Part shown: positions 49,543 through 58,591 of the stretch, one piece after another
How positions within the stretch are numbered: the stretch's first letter is position 1
How the letters are laid out: each line of letters starts with the position of its first letter
Assembly: GCA_017601145.1 (NCBI GenBank)
Contig: JAFNIV010000007.1
Coordinates: 1 to 62,869 of the forward strand
Length of the DNA stretch: 62,869 bases
Origin: Candidatus Brockarchaeota archaeon
GTDB lineage: Archaea > Thermoproteota > EX4484-205 > JAAOZO01
Reading direction: 5' to 3'
The notes under the pieces: generated by a model
What the model was told of the DNA's origin: nothing
Databases searched by the model: none
What the model saw: only the letters and a program-made list of their open reading frames with translations
Made by a program: the position numbers and the translations under genes

Positions 49543-52272
49543 TTGGTCGAAAGCGACTTTGAAGATCTTCAAGAAGAATTTGAGCAAAAATGGTGGTACT
49601 CCAGGTCTTTTTTAAGGACAGTTTTCTTTCCACTGCTTTACTTAACTTCATGGGAATTTCGACTATGGAACTTCCTAAGGCAGCCTCCAGAGGTAAGAAA
49701 AAAGAAAGTTGAAAGCGAAGCAAAAAAGATAAGAAGAAGGTTTGACTTTCCAACAGTTAAGGTTGATGACATTCTAGGCAGAGAAAAGGAGCTTAAGCAC
49801 GTTATGCTTAGCATAAGGTATCATGTTTTCAAGGATAAAGATATAAGAAAAGCTGCAACAGCAATACCTCCTAAACTTTTCCTGATAAAGGGAAGCAGTG
49901 GAACTGGGAAAACTTACCTTGCAGAAGCTATAATGAGATGGGCATTTGAAGAAGGTTTATCTTATGGTTTGTTAGTTAATTTCAGTTCATTAAAGCCAGA
50001 GGACGTTTATACAATGTGGTATGGACAAAGTGCCCAAAGGTTAAGCGACTTCTTTAATTCTGCATTCATTAGACCAAGCGTAATTTTTGTTGATGAGTTT
50101 CAGGCTTTTGGAAAAAAGTTTAGTGCTGCTTCAGAGGCTGGAATGGAAGAAACAAGAGTTCAGACAGTATTTTTAGAAAAAATAGATGAGCTAATGAAAA
50201 AAAACTATAGGGTTGTTTTACTCATTGCAACTACTGAATATGAAACTTTACTTGATACTATAAGGAGACGTGGGGTTGTTGGAACAATAGATCTTGATGC
50301 AGGAGTATCTTCAGGTACACTACTCAAGATAGTTGAAAAGGAATGCGAAAAACACAAAATTAATCTTAATCCAAGAGATGTCCTATCTACTTTAGAAGAA
50401 TCGGTAAGGGTAGTTGGAAATACAACACTAACTCCAGCTGATATAGTTAATGCCTTCAATATGATAGTGAACAAAAAAATGCAAGAGTTGTCAGAAAGTT
50501 ATAGTTCTTCATTCAATTCAAACTACGTTGGAAATTCTATAACGTTAGAAGACTTTAGATGGGCTGCAAGGTTTCTTAAATCATATAGTCAAGAAGTTAG
50601 AACTGAAGCTGCAAAAAGGTCAGTTGTTAAAATAAAACCAAGAGAAACTTACAAGGACGTTGGTGGTCTAAAGGGCATAAAGGAAGAAATAATAAAAGAA
50701 CTTTCTTTAGCTCTAAATCCAGATCTGTCGATAAAGGCTAAGTATGTTCCTCCCAAAGGCTTCATATTTTATGGGCCTCCAGGAACTGGAAAAACTTTGC
50801 TTGCAAAAGCCATAGCTCATGAAAACGATGTTTGGTTCTACAGTATTAACGGTCCTTCAATAATACAGGGCGTTTATGGAGACCCGGAGAAGACAATAAG
50901 AAATATCTTTGAAGACGCAAGAAAAAATGCACCAGCAATAGTCTTCTTTGATGAAATAGACTCGATCGTGCCTAGAAGAGGGACAACAGATCCAGTTCTT
51001 GATAGGGTAACAAGCCAACTTTTAACGGAACTAGATGGTTTTGTTCCTTTGTCTGGAGTAGTTGTAATTGGAGCAACGAATAGAATTGAGGTTTTAGATC
51101 CAGCATTACTTGAAAGATTTTCTCACCGTTTTGAGTTTACGTATCCAAAGACAAGAGAAGAAAAACTTGAAGTAATATCTATTCATTTAAGCAAATATCT
51201 AGATATTTGCGACAAAGAGGTAAGCGCAGATAAGGTGTACGAAATCTTCGAGGGAAAAGTTTTAAGTCCAAGAAGAATTGCTGAGGTTATAAACGAAGCA
51301 AACAGATTAAGGGCAAAAGAGCTAGATGCTGTTAGAGCAATAAAAAAAGCAACGGAAAACAACAATAACGCAGCAGTAGAAGAACTATTAAAAGTTTACA
51401 ATCAAGAAATTGAAAGGATAAGTGAGCTTTTTGATAAAAAGGCTTCATTGAATGATTTAATATCTTTGTTAAAAGATATTGAACCTTCAAATTATCTTTT
51501 GAAGCTGTTTCACTTCAAGAAAGCTGTTGAGCTATCTTCTGAAGAGTCTGTTGAAGAAATGAGAAAGATGATTGAAAAAACTGTGCGAACGGAAACTCCT
51601 GAAGTTGGTAAGGCTTATGGATTAGTAGCTGTAGGAGAGGAAGGAACAGGTGGTTTTGTGGCTGCAATAGAAACTGTTGTCTCAAGTAACGGAAGCGGAA
51701 AAGTAAAAGTCATAGGGAGCGAAATTGGTGAGAGTGTTCAAGCAAGTGCAGAAGATGCTTTTATTTATTTGAACTCTATTTCTGATTGGAAGTATAGAAA
51801 CTACGATGTCTTTGTCGAACTTGTTACACCAGCAAAAGGATTAGAAAAAATAAACACTAGATTCGGAACTGCGGCTCCAGTCTCAGGTCCTTCAGCTGGC
51901 TTAGCAATAGCAGTTGCTCTTATATCTTCAATAACCAAATTAAAAGTTGATCCATCTGTCGTTATGACAGGTGCTATTACTGCAAGAGGTGAAGTTTGGC
52001 CGGTTGGCGGATTAGACTATAGGGGGATGGGAAAAATAGAAGCTGCTCTTGCAGACAAGTACGTTAAAAAACTTATAATTCCAAAATACAACTTGGAGCA
52101 ACTAGTGGAAACTAAAAGTTTGGAACCTCTTAATAAGGCTGGCATTATAGTAGAAGGTGTTTCCGATGTCCTTGAAGCAGCAGCAGAAAGTATAATTGGA
52201 TTAAAAGATAGGGCTTCTTTGATTGACATCATAAGAAAAGGAGACTTACAAAAAGTAGACGAAAAAGCCTAG
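49543..52272 (+). CDS. Tandem AAA+ ATPase fused to C-terminal Lon (S16) protease domain
   Basis: AAA1 IKGSSGTGKTYL/VIFVDEFQAF; AAA2 YGPPGTGKTLL/IVFFDEIDSIVPRRG; Lon domain APVSGPSAGLAIA (Ser) and PVGGLDYRGMGKIEAAL (candidate Lys). Confidence 0.85.
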   Translation: MVESDFEDLQEEFEQKWWYSRSFLRTVFFPLLYLTSWEFRLWNFLRQPPEVRKKKVESEAKKIRRRFDFPTVKVDDILGREKELKHVMLSIRYHVFKDKDIRKAATAIPPKLFLIKGSSGTGKTYLAEAIMRWAFEEGLSYGLLVNFSSLKPEDVYTMWYGQSAQRLSDFFNSAFIRPSVIFVDEFQAFGKKFSAASEAGMEETRVQTVFLEKIDELMKKNYRVVLLIATTEYETLLDTIRRRGVVGTIDLDAGVSSGTLLKIVEKECEKHKINLNPRDVLSTLEESVRVVGNTTLTPADIVNAFNMIVNKKMQELSESYSSSFNSNYVGNSITLEDFRWAARFLKSYSQEVRTEAAKRSVVKIKPRETYKDVGGLKGIKEEIIKELSLALNPDLSIKAKYVPPKGFIFYGPPGTGKTLLAKAIAHENDVWFYSINGPSIIQGVYGDPEKTIRNIFEDARKNAPAIVFFDEIDSIVPRRGTTDPVLDRVTSQLLTELDGFVPLSGVVVIGATNRIEVLDPALLERFSHRFEFTYPKTREEKLEVISIHLSKYLDICDKEVSADKVYEIFEGKVLSPRRIAEVINEANRLRAKELDAVRAIKKATENNNNAAVEELLKVYNQEIERISELFDKKASLNDLISLLKDIEPSNYLLKLFHFKKAVELSSEESVEEMRKMIEKTVRTETPEVGKAYGLVAVGEEGTGGFVAAIETVVSSNGSGKVKVIGSEIGESVQASAEDAFIYLNSISDWKYRNYDVFVELVTPAKGLEKINTRFGTAAPVSGPSAGLAIAVALISSITKLKVDPSVVMTGAITARGEVWPVGGLDYRGMGKIEAALADKYVKKLIIPKYNLEQLVETKSLEPLNKAGIIVEGVSDVLEAAAESIIGLKDRASLIDIIRKGDLQKVDEKA

Positions 52273-52275
52273 AAC

Positions 52276-52388
52276 TTTAGTTTTTGACTATCTCTTTTTA
52301 AACGAGGTACCAAGAATTGAAATAAGGCTTGCTAAGAAGAGCAGAAGTTTTAGCAAGTGAGCTATGCTTAGTATAGGATTGCTTTTAT
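52276..52388 (+). repeat. ~113-bp intergenic repeat, copy 2 (candidate small RNA)
   Basis: Inverted near-identical copy of 41924-42036; stem cttgctaa...ttagcaag, stem ctat..atag, ends in ttgctttt. Confidence 0.9.
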
Positions 52389-52594
52389 ATGGCTTAAAAC
52401 TTGTATGAAAGGCTAAGCTCAAGAACCTAGAAGCTCAGACTAAACCGTGAAAAAGGCCTCTTCGGTGAACGGCAAAGGAAGAATAGAGTGAAGTCAAAAA
52501 ATTCGTAAGAGTGCTATTTCGTTAGGTCTGTTTTTCTAAATTTATTTAGAAAATAAAAATAGTTTTATACCCTTCAAACTAGTTCTTTGGTTTT

Positions 52595-53560
52595 ATGAGC
52601 ACAGAACAGCTAGAACTTCATGATGTAATAGTGGTTGGTGCATCTTTGGCAGGACTAAGCGCGGCTCTTTACATAGCGAGACAAGGATTTGATGTTTTAG
52701 TTATTGGAATGGATTTAGGAGGCCAAGCTACTTTAGCAACAGAAGTAGAAAATTACCCTGGCATACAAAGAATCTCGGGCCTTTCATTGGTGGATCGAAT
52801 AAGATCTCAAGTTGAGAAGTTTGGTGGCCAGATAACTTATGAAGAAGTAACTACAATAGAAAAAAAGGAATCTAGCTTTAAAGTAAAAACTAATATGTTT
52901 TCTTATTATGCAAAAGCCATAGTGCTTGCAGTTGGAAAATCACCAAGAAAACTTAAGGTGAGAGGAGAAGAAGAATTCAAAGGAAGAGGGGTTTCGTATT
53001 GCACAGTATGTGATGCCGCCTTCTTTAAGGATAAAGTTGTTGCATTAGTTGGAGTTGGAGATGAAGCTAATGAATCAGCAATATACTTGTCAAAGTTAGT
53101 TAAGAAAACATACTATATACTACCAACAGAAAAAGTTATAGGACGTAGTGACGTTGTTTCCCAGGTGGAGAACAATGAAAAAATCGTGCTTTTACTAGAC
53201 TCAGAAGTTAAAGAAATAAAGGGAAAAGATAAAGTTAGTAGCATAGTAGTGTATAACAGAAACAAAAAAGAATTAAAAGAACTTGAGGTAGAAGCAATAT
53301 TTGTTGAAATGGGCTATGAGCTTAGAACTTCATTCTTATCAAACTTAGTTAAGCTAAACGAAAAAGGTGAGATTGTAATAGACAAACTTGCAAAAACAAG
53401 TTGTGAAGGAATTTTTGCTGCTGGAGACGTGACTGATGTACCCTATAAACAGATGATCATCGCAGCAGGTTTTGGAGCGATAGCTGGTCTTTCGGCTTGC
53501 AATTACTTACTCTCTCTTAAAGGTAAGGGTGTTATTGTTTCTGATTGGAAGAAGTTATAG
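52595..53560 (+). CDS. trxB: Thioredoxin reductase-like flavoprotein
   Basis: FAD motif VVGASLAGLSAALYIARQG, redox CTVC in SYCTVCDAAFF, GIFAAGDVTD. Confidence 0.9.
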   Translation: MSTEQLELHDVIVVGASLAGLSAALYIARQGFDVLVIGMDLGGQATLATEVENYPGIQRISGLSLVDRIRSQVEKFGGQITYEEVTTIEKKESSFKVKTNMFSYYAKAIVLAVGKSPRKLKVRGEEEFKGRGVSYCTVCDAAFFKDKVVALVGVGDEANESAIYLSKLVKKTYYILPTEKVIGRSDVVSQVENNEKIVLLLDSEVKEIKGKDKVSSIVVYNRNKKELKELEVEAIFVEMGYELRTSFLSNLVKLNEKGEIVIDKLAKTSCEGIFAAGDVTDVPYKQMIIAAGFGAIAGLSACNYLLSLKGKGVIVSDWKKL

Positions 53561-53601
53561 AGAACAACCTTTTTATACTTCGTAGTTTATGCTAGAAGTG
53601 A

Positions 53602-54009
53602 ATGAATGCAAAGGTCTTACTAAGCTATATAAGCGGAGAAAGGTTTTGGGAACACGAAAAGCCACTTCCTCAACAACTACAAATATCAATTAACGTTAAC
53701 TTAGTAGACTTTGAAATACTAAACAAAGAAGAAGCTTCCTCTAGGTTTATAGTCTCGGTTCAGTATGTTCCCTCAGTTGGTCAAGTGGTTGCAAAGGGAA
53801 AGCTTATTATAACTGGAGAAGAAAACGAAATAAAGCAAATAAGAGAAGCAAACGAGAAAAAACAGGTTCCATTAGCTTTAGTTCAAGTTATAAGTAATTT
53901 TACAATCGGAGAGATGATAATCATAAGTAAAGCTCTTGGAATACCCCCACCACTACCATTGCTTATGCCTTCAGCTCAAGAAAAGCCACAAAGCTCTTCT
54001 TTAGTGTAG
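53602..54009 (+). CDS. Uncharacterised conserved protein, possibly SecB-like fold
   Basis: 135 aa; ISNFTIGEMIIISKALGIPPPLPLLMP C-terminus. Confidence 0.6.
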   Translation: MNAKVLLSYISGERFWEHEKPLPQQLQISINVNLVDFEILNKEEASSRFIVSVQYVPSVGQVVAKGKLIITGEENEIKQIREANEKKQVPLALVQVISNFTIGEMIIISKALGIPPPLPLLMPSAQEKPQSSSLV

Positions 54010-54088
54010 TTTCATTCCTAAACCAAGTTTTTGTGGTAGACTCGTTTCCATAAAAGTTTTAAGCATTTATTTTTGTTGTTAGCAGCGT

Positions 54089-55540
54089 ATGCAAGGAAGT
54101 AAAATTACATTCAATATAGACAAAAAGCAGAATTTCAGAGAATGGTACAACGAAATAATAAGAAAAGCTGAACTAATTGACGATAGGTACAACATTAAAG
54201 GACTTATAGTTTATCGTCCAAGAGCAATGAAAGTGGTAAAAGAGATCTATAAATTGCTAGAGTATGAACTTGAAAAGAAAGATCATGAACCGGTTCTTTT
54301 CCCTTTGTTGATACCAGAAGAAAATTTTCAAAAAGAAGCTGAACACGTAGAAGGTTTCAAGGCAGAGACTTTCTGGGTAACCATGGGTGGTGATGAATTT
54401 CTTAATGAAAAAATGGCGCTAAGGCCAACTTCAGAAACTGCCTTTTACTTTATGTACTCACTTTGGATTAGAGGTTTTTCTGACCTTCCCCTTAAGCTTT
54501 ACCAAAGTGTTAGTGTCTATAGGCACGAAACGAAAGCAACTCGCCCACTAATAAGAGGAAGAGAGTTCTTATGGATAGAAGCTCATGATGCATTCGCATC
54601 AAAAGAAGAAGCTCTAAACCAAGTTAAAAATGATGAAGAAGTAACTAAAAAAGTTCTCGAAGATTCTCTAGGGCTTCCAGTATTTTTCTTTAGAAGGCCT
54701 CAATGGGACAAGTTCAAAGGAGCTGTAGACACTTATGCCGCTGACGTTATAATGCCTGATGGTGCTTGTCTTCAAGTAGCGTCAACTCATTATCTTGGAG
54801 AAAACTTCAGTCGAGCCTTTAACGTTATGTTTACAGATAAAGATGGAAAAAGAAAGTTTGTTCATCAAACTTGCTATGGTCCAGGGGTTAGTAGGATACT
54901 TGCTGCTTTAATTTCTGTGCACGGTGACAACAGCGGTTTAATCTTCCCATTTAATGTAGCTCCAATCCAAATTGTCATCATTCCTATTCCAGGAGAAGGT
55001 GTAGCCGAATACTCAAGAAGAATTCTTGAAAAACTTAAGCAATTTAACTTCAAAGCCTTTCTTGATGATAGTGAAGACACTCCTGGCGAAAAATTCTACA
55101 AATGGGAATTTTTTGGAGCACCTTTAAGAATTGAAGTTGGACCAAAAGAAGTTAAAGAAAGTAAGGTAACGCTAGTTGATAGGCTTACTAAGAAAAAAGA
55201 AACTATAGAGCTAGATAAACTTATCGAATACATCAACAATTTTTCTCTTAATCAAATAAAAAGATTAAGGGATCGAGCTAAAGAAGCTGCTGAACATTTT
55301 ATAGATCATGCAGGTAGTATTCAAGAAGTTAAAGAAAAAATAGAAAAAGGTAAAAAGGTGATTAAAGTTCCATTTTGCTCGCTTGAGATCGATGGTGCCA
55401 ATTGCGCTGAAGTAATAGAGAATGAAACTAACTTAAAAGTTAGAGGTGAACTTTTAGGAGAGAAACAACCAACTGATGAGAAATGTATAGTCTGTGGAAA
55501 GTCGGCTAACCATTATGTTTACCTTGCTGAAGCTTATTAA
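54089..55540 (+). CDS. proS: Prolyl-tRNA synthetase (archaeal/eukaryal type)
   Basis: Class II motifs RPTSETAFYFMYSLWIRGFSDLPLKLYQ, RPLIRGREFLWIEAHDAFA, HQTCYGPGVSRILAAL; Cys-containing C-terminal domain ending in AEAY. Confidence 0.95.
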   Translation: MQGSKITFNIDKKQNFREWYNEIIRKAELIDDRYNIKGLIVYRPRAMKVVKEIYKLLEYELEKKDHEPVLFPLLIPEENFQKEAEHVEGFKAETFWVTMGGDEFLNEKMALRPTSETAFYFMYSLWIRGFSDLPLKLYQSVSVYRHETKATRPLIRGREFLWIEAHDAFASKEEALNQVKNDEEVTKKVLEDSLGLPVFFFRRPQWDKFKGAVDTYAADVIMPDGACLQVASTHYLGENFSRAFNVMFTDKDGKRKFVHQTCYGPGVSRILAALISVHGDNSGLIFPFNVAPIQIVIIPIPGEGVAEYSRRILEKLKQFNFKAFLDDSEDTPGEKFYKWEFFGAPLRIEVGPKEVKESKVTLVDRLTKKKETIELDKLIEYINNFSLNQIKRLRDRAKEAAEHFIDHAGSIQEVKEKIEKGKKVIKVPFCSLEIDGANCAEVIENETNLKVRGELLGEKQPTDEKCIVCGKSANHYVYLAEAY

Positions 55541-55949
55541 GCCTAATTTAAGTTATATACCCTGTGGAAATATCAAATTTTTACTCAGTAATCAGACAAT
55601 AGCAAAAATATATGAAGTTGTTACTTAAGAAGCACATTCTGTTTTTAAGTTCAATGTCGTAAAAAGCAAAATACCTTTAGTAGCCCGAGATATGCAGCTC
55701 ATCTCGTTTAATTTTCTCAACAAGAAACTATGGAATTGATGCAAAATATCGGTTTAAATATCAGAGCTAAGACTCAATTCTTCACTATTTCGAAAAACAC
55801 CTCAAAACAAAACTTACTGCGATTTTTAAGTGATATCATGGCTAACTAATCATGGCAAATTTTTCTGTGCGTGCATTCGCAGTGTTCTTTAGACATGCTT
55901 TGCTCATGCCAAATACCATGAAAGACTAGTAAGAAAGTAGCAAAATTAA

Positions 55950-56215
55950 TGTAAGTGAAAAGAAGAGACTATTATACTGCGACTTATTGCAAGCATCAGA
56001 CCACTAATTATGGATCCTATTAACTGCCCAACATCCATCGTTGTGTCTAAAAGCTCACAGGTATGTTAACAGTATCTTTCGGTACTAGCTCGCTTATTAA
56101 TATGAGTGTTGAAGCAATAACAGCTGCAAAGCCAAGTACCTTAGGAATTGGATCGTCCTTTGATATGATGCAAAGTCTGCTATGACCGCTTCCAATCAGG
56201 CTGCTTCAGAGCCAG
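55950..56215 (-). pseudogene. Decayed membrane-protein gene remnant
   Basis: Frame-shifted reverse-strand segments KDDPIPKVLGFAAVIASTLILISELVPKDTVNIPVSF* and DTTMDVGQLIGSIISGLMLAISRSIIVSSFHLH* read like adjoining TM regions; no intact ORF. Confidence 0.4.
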
Positions 56216-56329
56216 TTCAGTTTTTGTATTTTTTCTTTATCCTGCACTTGAAAAAATATAATGAAGATTAAACAAGACTGTTCCACCAAAATAACCCAAA
56301 AAAATGAACCCATAGCCAAAATTTAATTG

Positions 56330-56434
56330 TAGCCCGGGAGAGATTCGAACTCTCGTCAGGAGGTTTCCCCTTTAGGAGAGATCCAGAGCCTCCCATGCTT
56401 GACCGCTACACTCGGCCTTTTCGTCCACCGGGCT
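56330..56434 (-). tRNA. tRNA-Gln(CTG) with two predicted introns (near position 9/10 and at 37/38)
   Basis: Acceptor AGCCCGG/CCGGGCT, D-arm GTGTAGCGGTCAAGCAT, anticodon loop CTCTGG/A, anticodon stem ggagg/cctcc interrupted by 18 nt, T-arm gagag-ttcgaat-ctctc. Confidence 0.9.
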
Positions 56435-56510
56435 ATCCGGGCTACCTCTTTATGTTTTCTTGTTCTTTTATTTAAGTTTTTATTTCTCAACATTTCCGTT
56501 TGTCCAGAGA

Positions 56511-57260
56511 ATGCTTACCGTAACAAGGATAAAGATTTTAACTTCATTACTTCTTCTTTCCTATGCTTCCTTAAAAGACCTAAAGTATAGAGAAGTAAGT
56601 GATACTGTATGGCTATTCTTCAGCATCTTTGCACTCTTTATTAACATAGTTTCTTTTTTTATTCTTCGCTACTTTTATATTGATGTTGTCTCAGTAGCTT
56701 ATGTTTTAGTACTTTTGGTAATTTTCTTTACTCTTTATTACGCTGGCGCTTATGGTGGAGCTGATGCAAAAGCGCTTACTTGTATAACCTTAATGTTTCC
56801 TTTTCTAAGCGAAGAAGTATCCCTTTCAGGGTTTACCTTGCTTCCAGTTCCAGTAGCTACATTCTTTTATGCCTCGGTGTTAAGTCTAGTTCAAGTAGTG
56901 CTTAACTTAATTCATAATCTCTTACTAGTTTTTAAAAGAGAGAAAGTTTTCGAAGGTATAAATGAACCTATCTCAAAGAAAATTTTAGCCCTTCTTTTGC
57001 TTAGAAAAGAGTACGTTAGGAAATCTGATTTAAATTTATTCTTTACTCCTGCCGAAGTAACACTTAAGGATGGGTCAAGAAAGCTTATTTTTTTCTCAAA
57101 CTCTAATAGTAACTTTACTGTAAGCGATGGTGAACTAATCTTTGTCTCCCCTTTAATTCCTTTTGTACCTTTCTTAGTTTTTGGTTTCTTACTGTTCATT
57201 GTTTTCGGAGATTCCATGGTAGTTAAAGTTATTGAAGTAGTTGTATCAATCTTACATTGA
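56511..57260 (+). CDS. A24-family prepilin/archaellin-type peptidase
   Basis: SYASLKDLKYREVSD (Asp 1) and YGGADAKALTCITLMFP (GxxD-type motif). ORF open from 56460; start at 56511 (MLTVTRIK) plausible. Confidence 0.85.
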   Translation: MLTVTRIKILTSLLLLSYASLKDLKYREVSDTVWLFFSIFALFINIVSFFILRYFYIDVVSVAYVLVLLVIFFTLYYAGAYGGADAKALTCITLMFPFLSEEVSLSGFTLLPVPVATFFYASVLSLVQVVLNLIHNLLLVFKREKVFEGINEPISKKILALLLLRKEYVRKSDLNLFFTPAEVTLKDGSRKLIFFSNSNSNFTVSDGELIFVSPLIPFVPFLVFGFLLFIVFGDSMVVKVIEVVVSILH

Positions 57261-57437
57261 ATTTTTCTTCTAATGTAAAATTTAAAATTCTAAAAATGGA
57301 AGGGCAAACTATGTCCTATTTTATTTTTCATATTAGTATTTTTTTACTTTTTCACAAATATCGCAAATAAAAGTTGTGAGAAAGTAAAATAAATAAATCT
57401 ATAGATACAAAAATTTAAATATTCTATTTTAATTATT

Positions 57438-58445
57438 TTGTCGGTAGTAAAAAGAAAAATGCGCCTTTCTGAAGGTGAAGAAAGACTAATTGCGAAAATC
57501 TTGGAAGAAGATATAAAGTCCATAAAACCAAAGTATTCTTTTGCTAAGGGATTCGTTTATGACATTAGTAGCGTTCTCGATTTAGAACTTTCTGAGTTTC
57601 TAAATGTAGCAAATAGCTTAGTTGAAAAAGGTTTTTTGTTAAGAAAGTTTTATAGGAAGGTACCACTATGTCCTAATTGTGGCTCTCAAAAACTCCTATT
57701 CGTTTTTATTTGTCCGTCCTGCAAATCCACTAATTGGTTGAAGGGAAAGGCACTTCAGCACTTAACTTCTACTTGTGAGTATATAGGATTTGAGAGTGAA
57801 TTCATTAATAACACCTGTCCTAATTGTGGTCAAGAGCTAAAGTCTGCACAAATAAATGAAAGTGGAGAAACTTTTAGCTTACCAGTTGATTATAAAGTAT
57901 ATGATGTTTATTACAAGTGCAATAGTTGTGGAATCTTTTTTGAACACCCAGCAGTTTCCGCTTTTTGTTTAGATTGTTCTACTCAATCTGATTTCAACAA
58001 ATTAAATTGGATTGATCTATACACATACGAGCCTTCTCCTACTTTGGTGAAGTTTGAACCTGGTTTATTCCTTGCTTCTAAGATTGTATCAGAACTTACG
58101 AATCGGGGATACTCTGTAAAAGAAAAAAGTCTATTGCTTGGAAAGTCAGGATTACCGCATGAGTTTGATATAATAGCTGTTAAAGGCGATAATCAAGTAA
58201 CAATAGATATTTCGGCAGAGTCAGGTAAAACGCAAAAAGATTCTTTGTTGAGTGGCTATGTTAAATCTCAGGACCTTGAAAACACAAACTACTACTTTGT
58301 TTCCGTTAATGAACTAACACCTGATGAAAAGAAAATTGCAGAAACCTTTAACATAAAATATATTGAAAGCAAAGATGCAAAAGAAATAGTTGACAAGATG
58401 GAAGCTGACAATTTCCAAAAAGTTGAGAACATAAAAAAAAGTTAA
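57438..58445 (+). CDS. Zinc-ribbon (TackOD1-like) protein with C-terminal restriction-endonuclease-like domain
   Basis: CPNCGSQKL, CPSCKSTNW, CPNCGQEL, CNSCGIFFEHP; C-terminal HEFDIIAVKGDNQVTIDISAE. Confidence 0.65.
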   Translation: MSVVKRKMRLSEGEERLIAKILEEDIKSIKPKYSFAKGFVYDISSVLDLELSEFLNVANSLVEKGFLLRKFYRKVPLCPNCGSQKLLFVFICPSCKSTNWLKGKALQHLTSTCEYIGFESEFINNTCPNCGQELKSAQINESGETFSLPVDYKVYDVYYKCNSCGIFFEHPAVSAFCLDCSTQSDFNKLNWIDLYTYEPSPTLVKFEPGLFLASKIVSELTNRGYSVKEKSLLLGKSGLPHEFDIIAVKGDNQVTIDISAESGKTQKDSLLSGYVKSQDLENTNYYFVSVNELTPDEKKIAETFNIKYIESKDAKEIVDKMEADNFQKVENIKKS

Positions 58446-58591
58446 AGGTTACAATAGCAACGTAATGCTTTCTAGCTAAATGTACTGTTTAAACTTTTAA
58501 AATTTCTTGTGTAACGCTGAGAAGAAGACAGATACCTTAATAAAAAAAGTTTTATTGTTTATATTAAAAATTTAAAGGGAAGCTATGCCAC

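Noticed and set aside
56399-56590. 63-aa plus-strand ORF at the tRNA
   Set aside because: Overlaps the tRNA-Gln gene antisense and the out-of-frame start of the prepilin peptidase.
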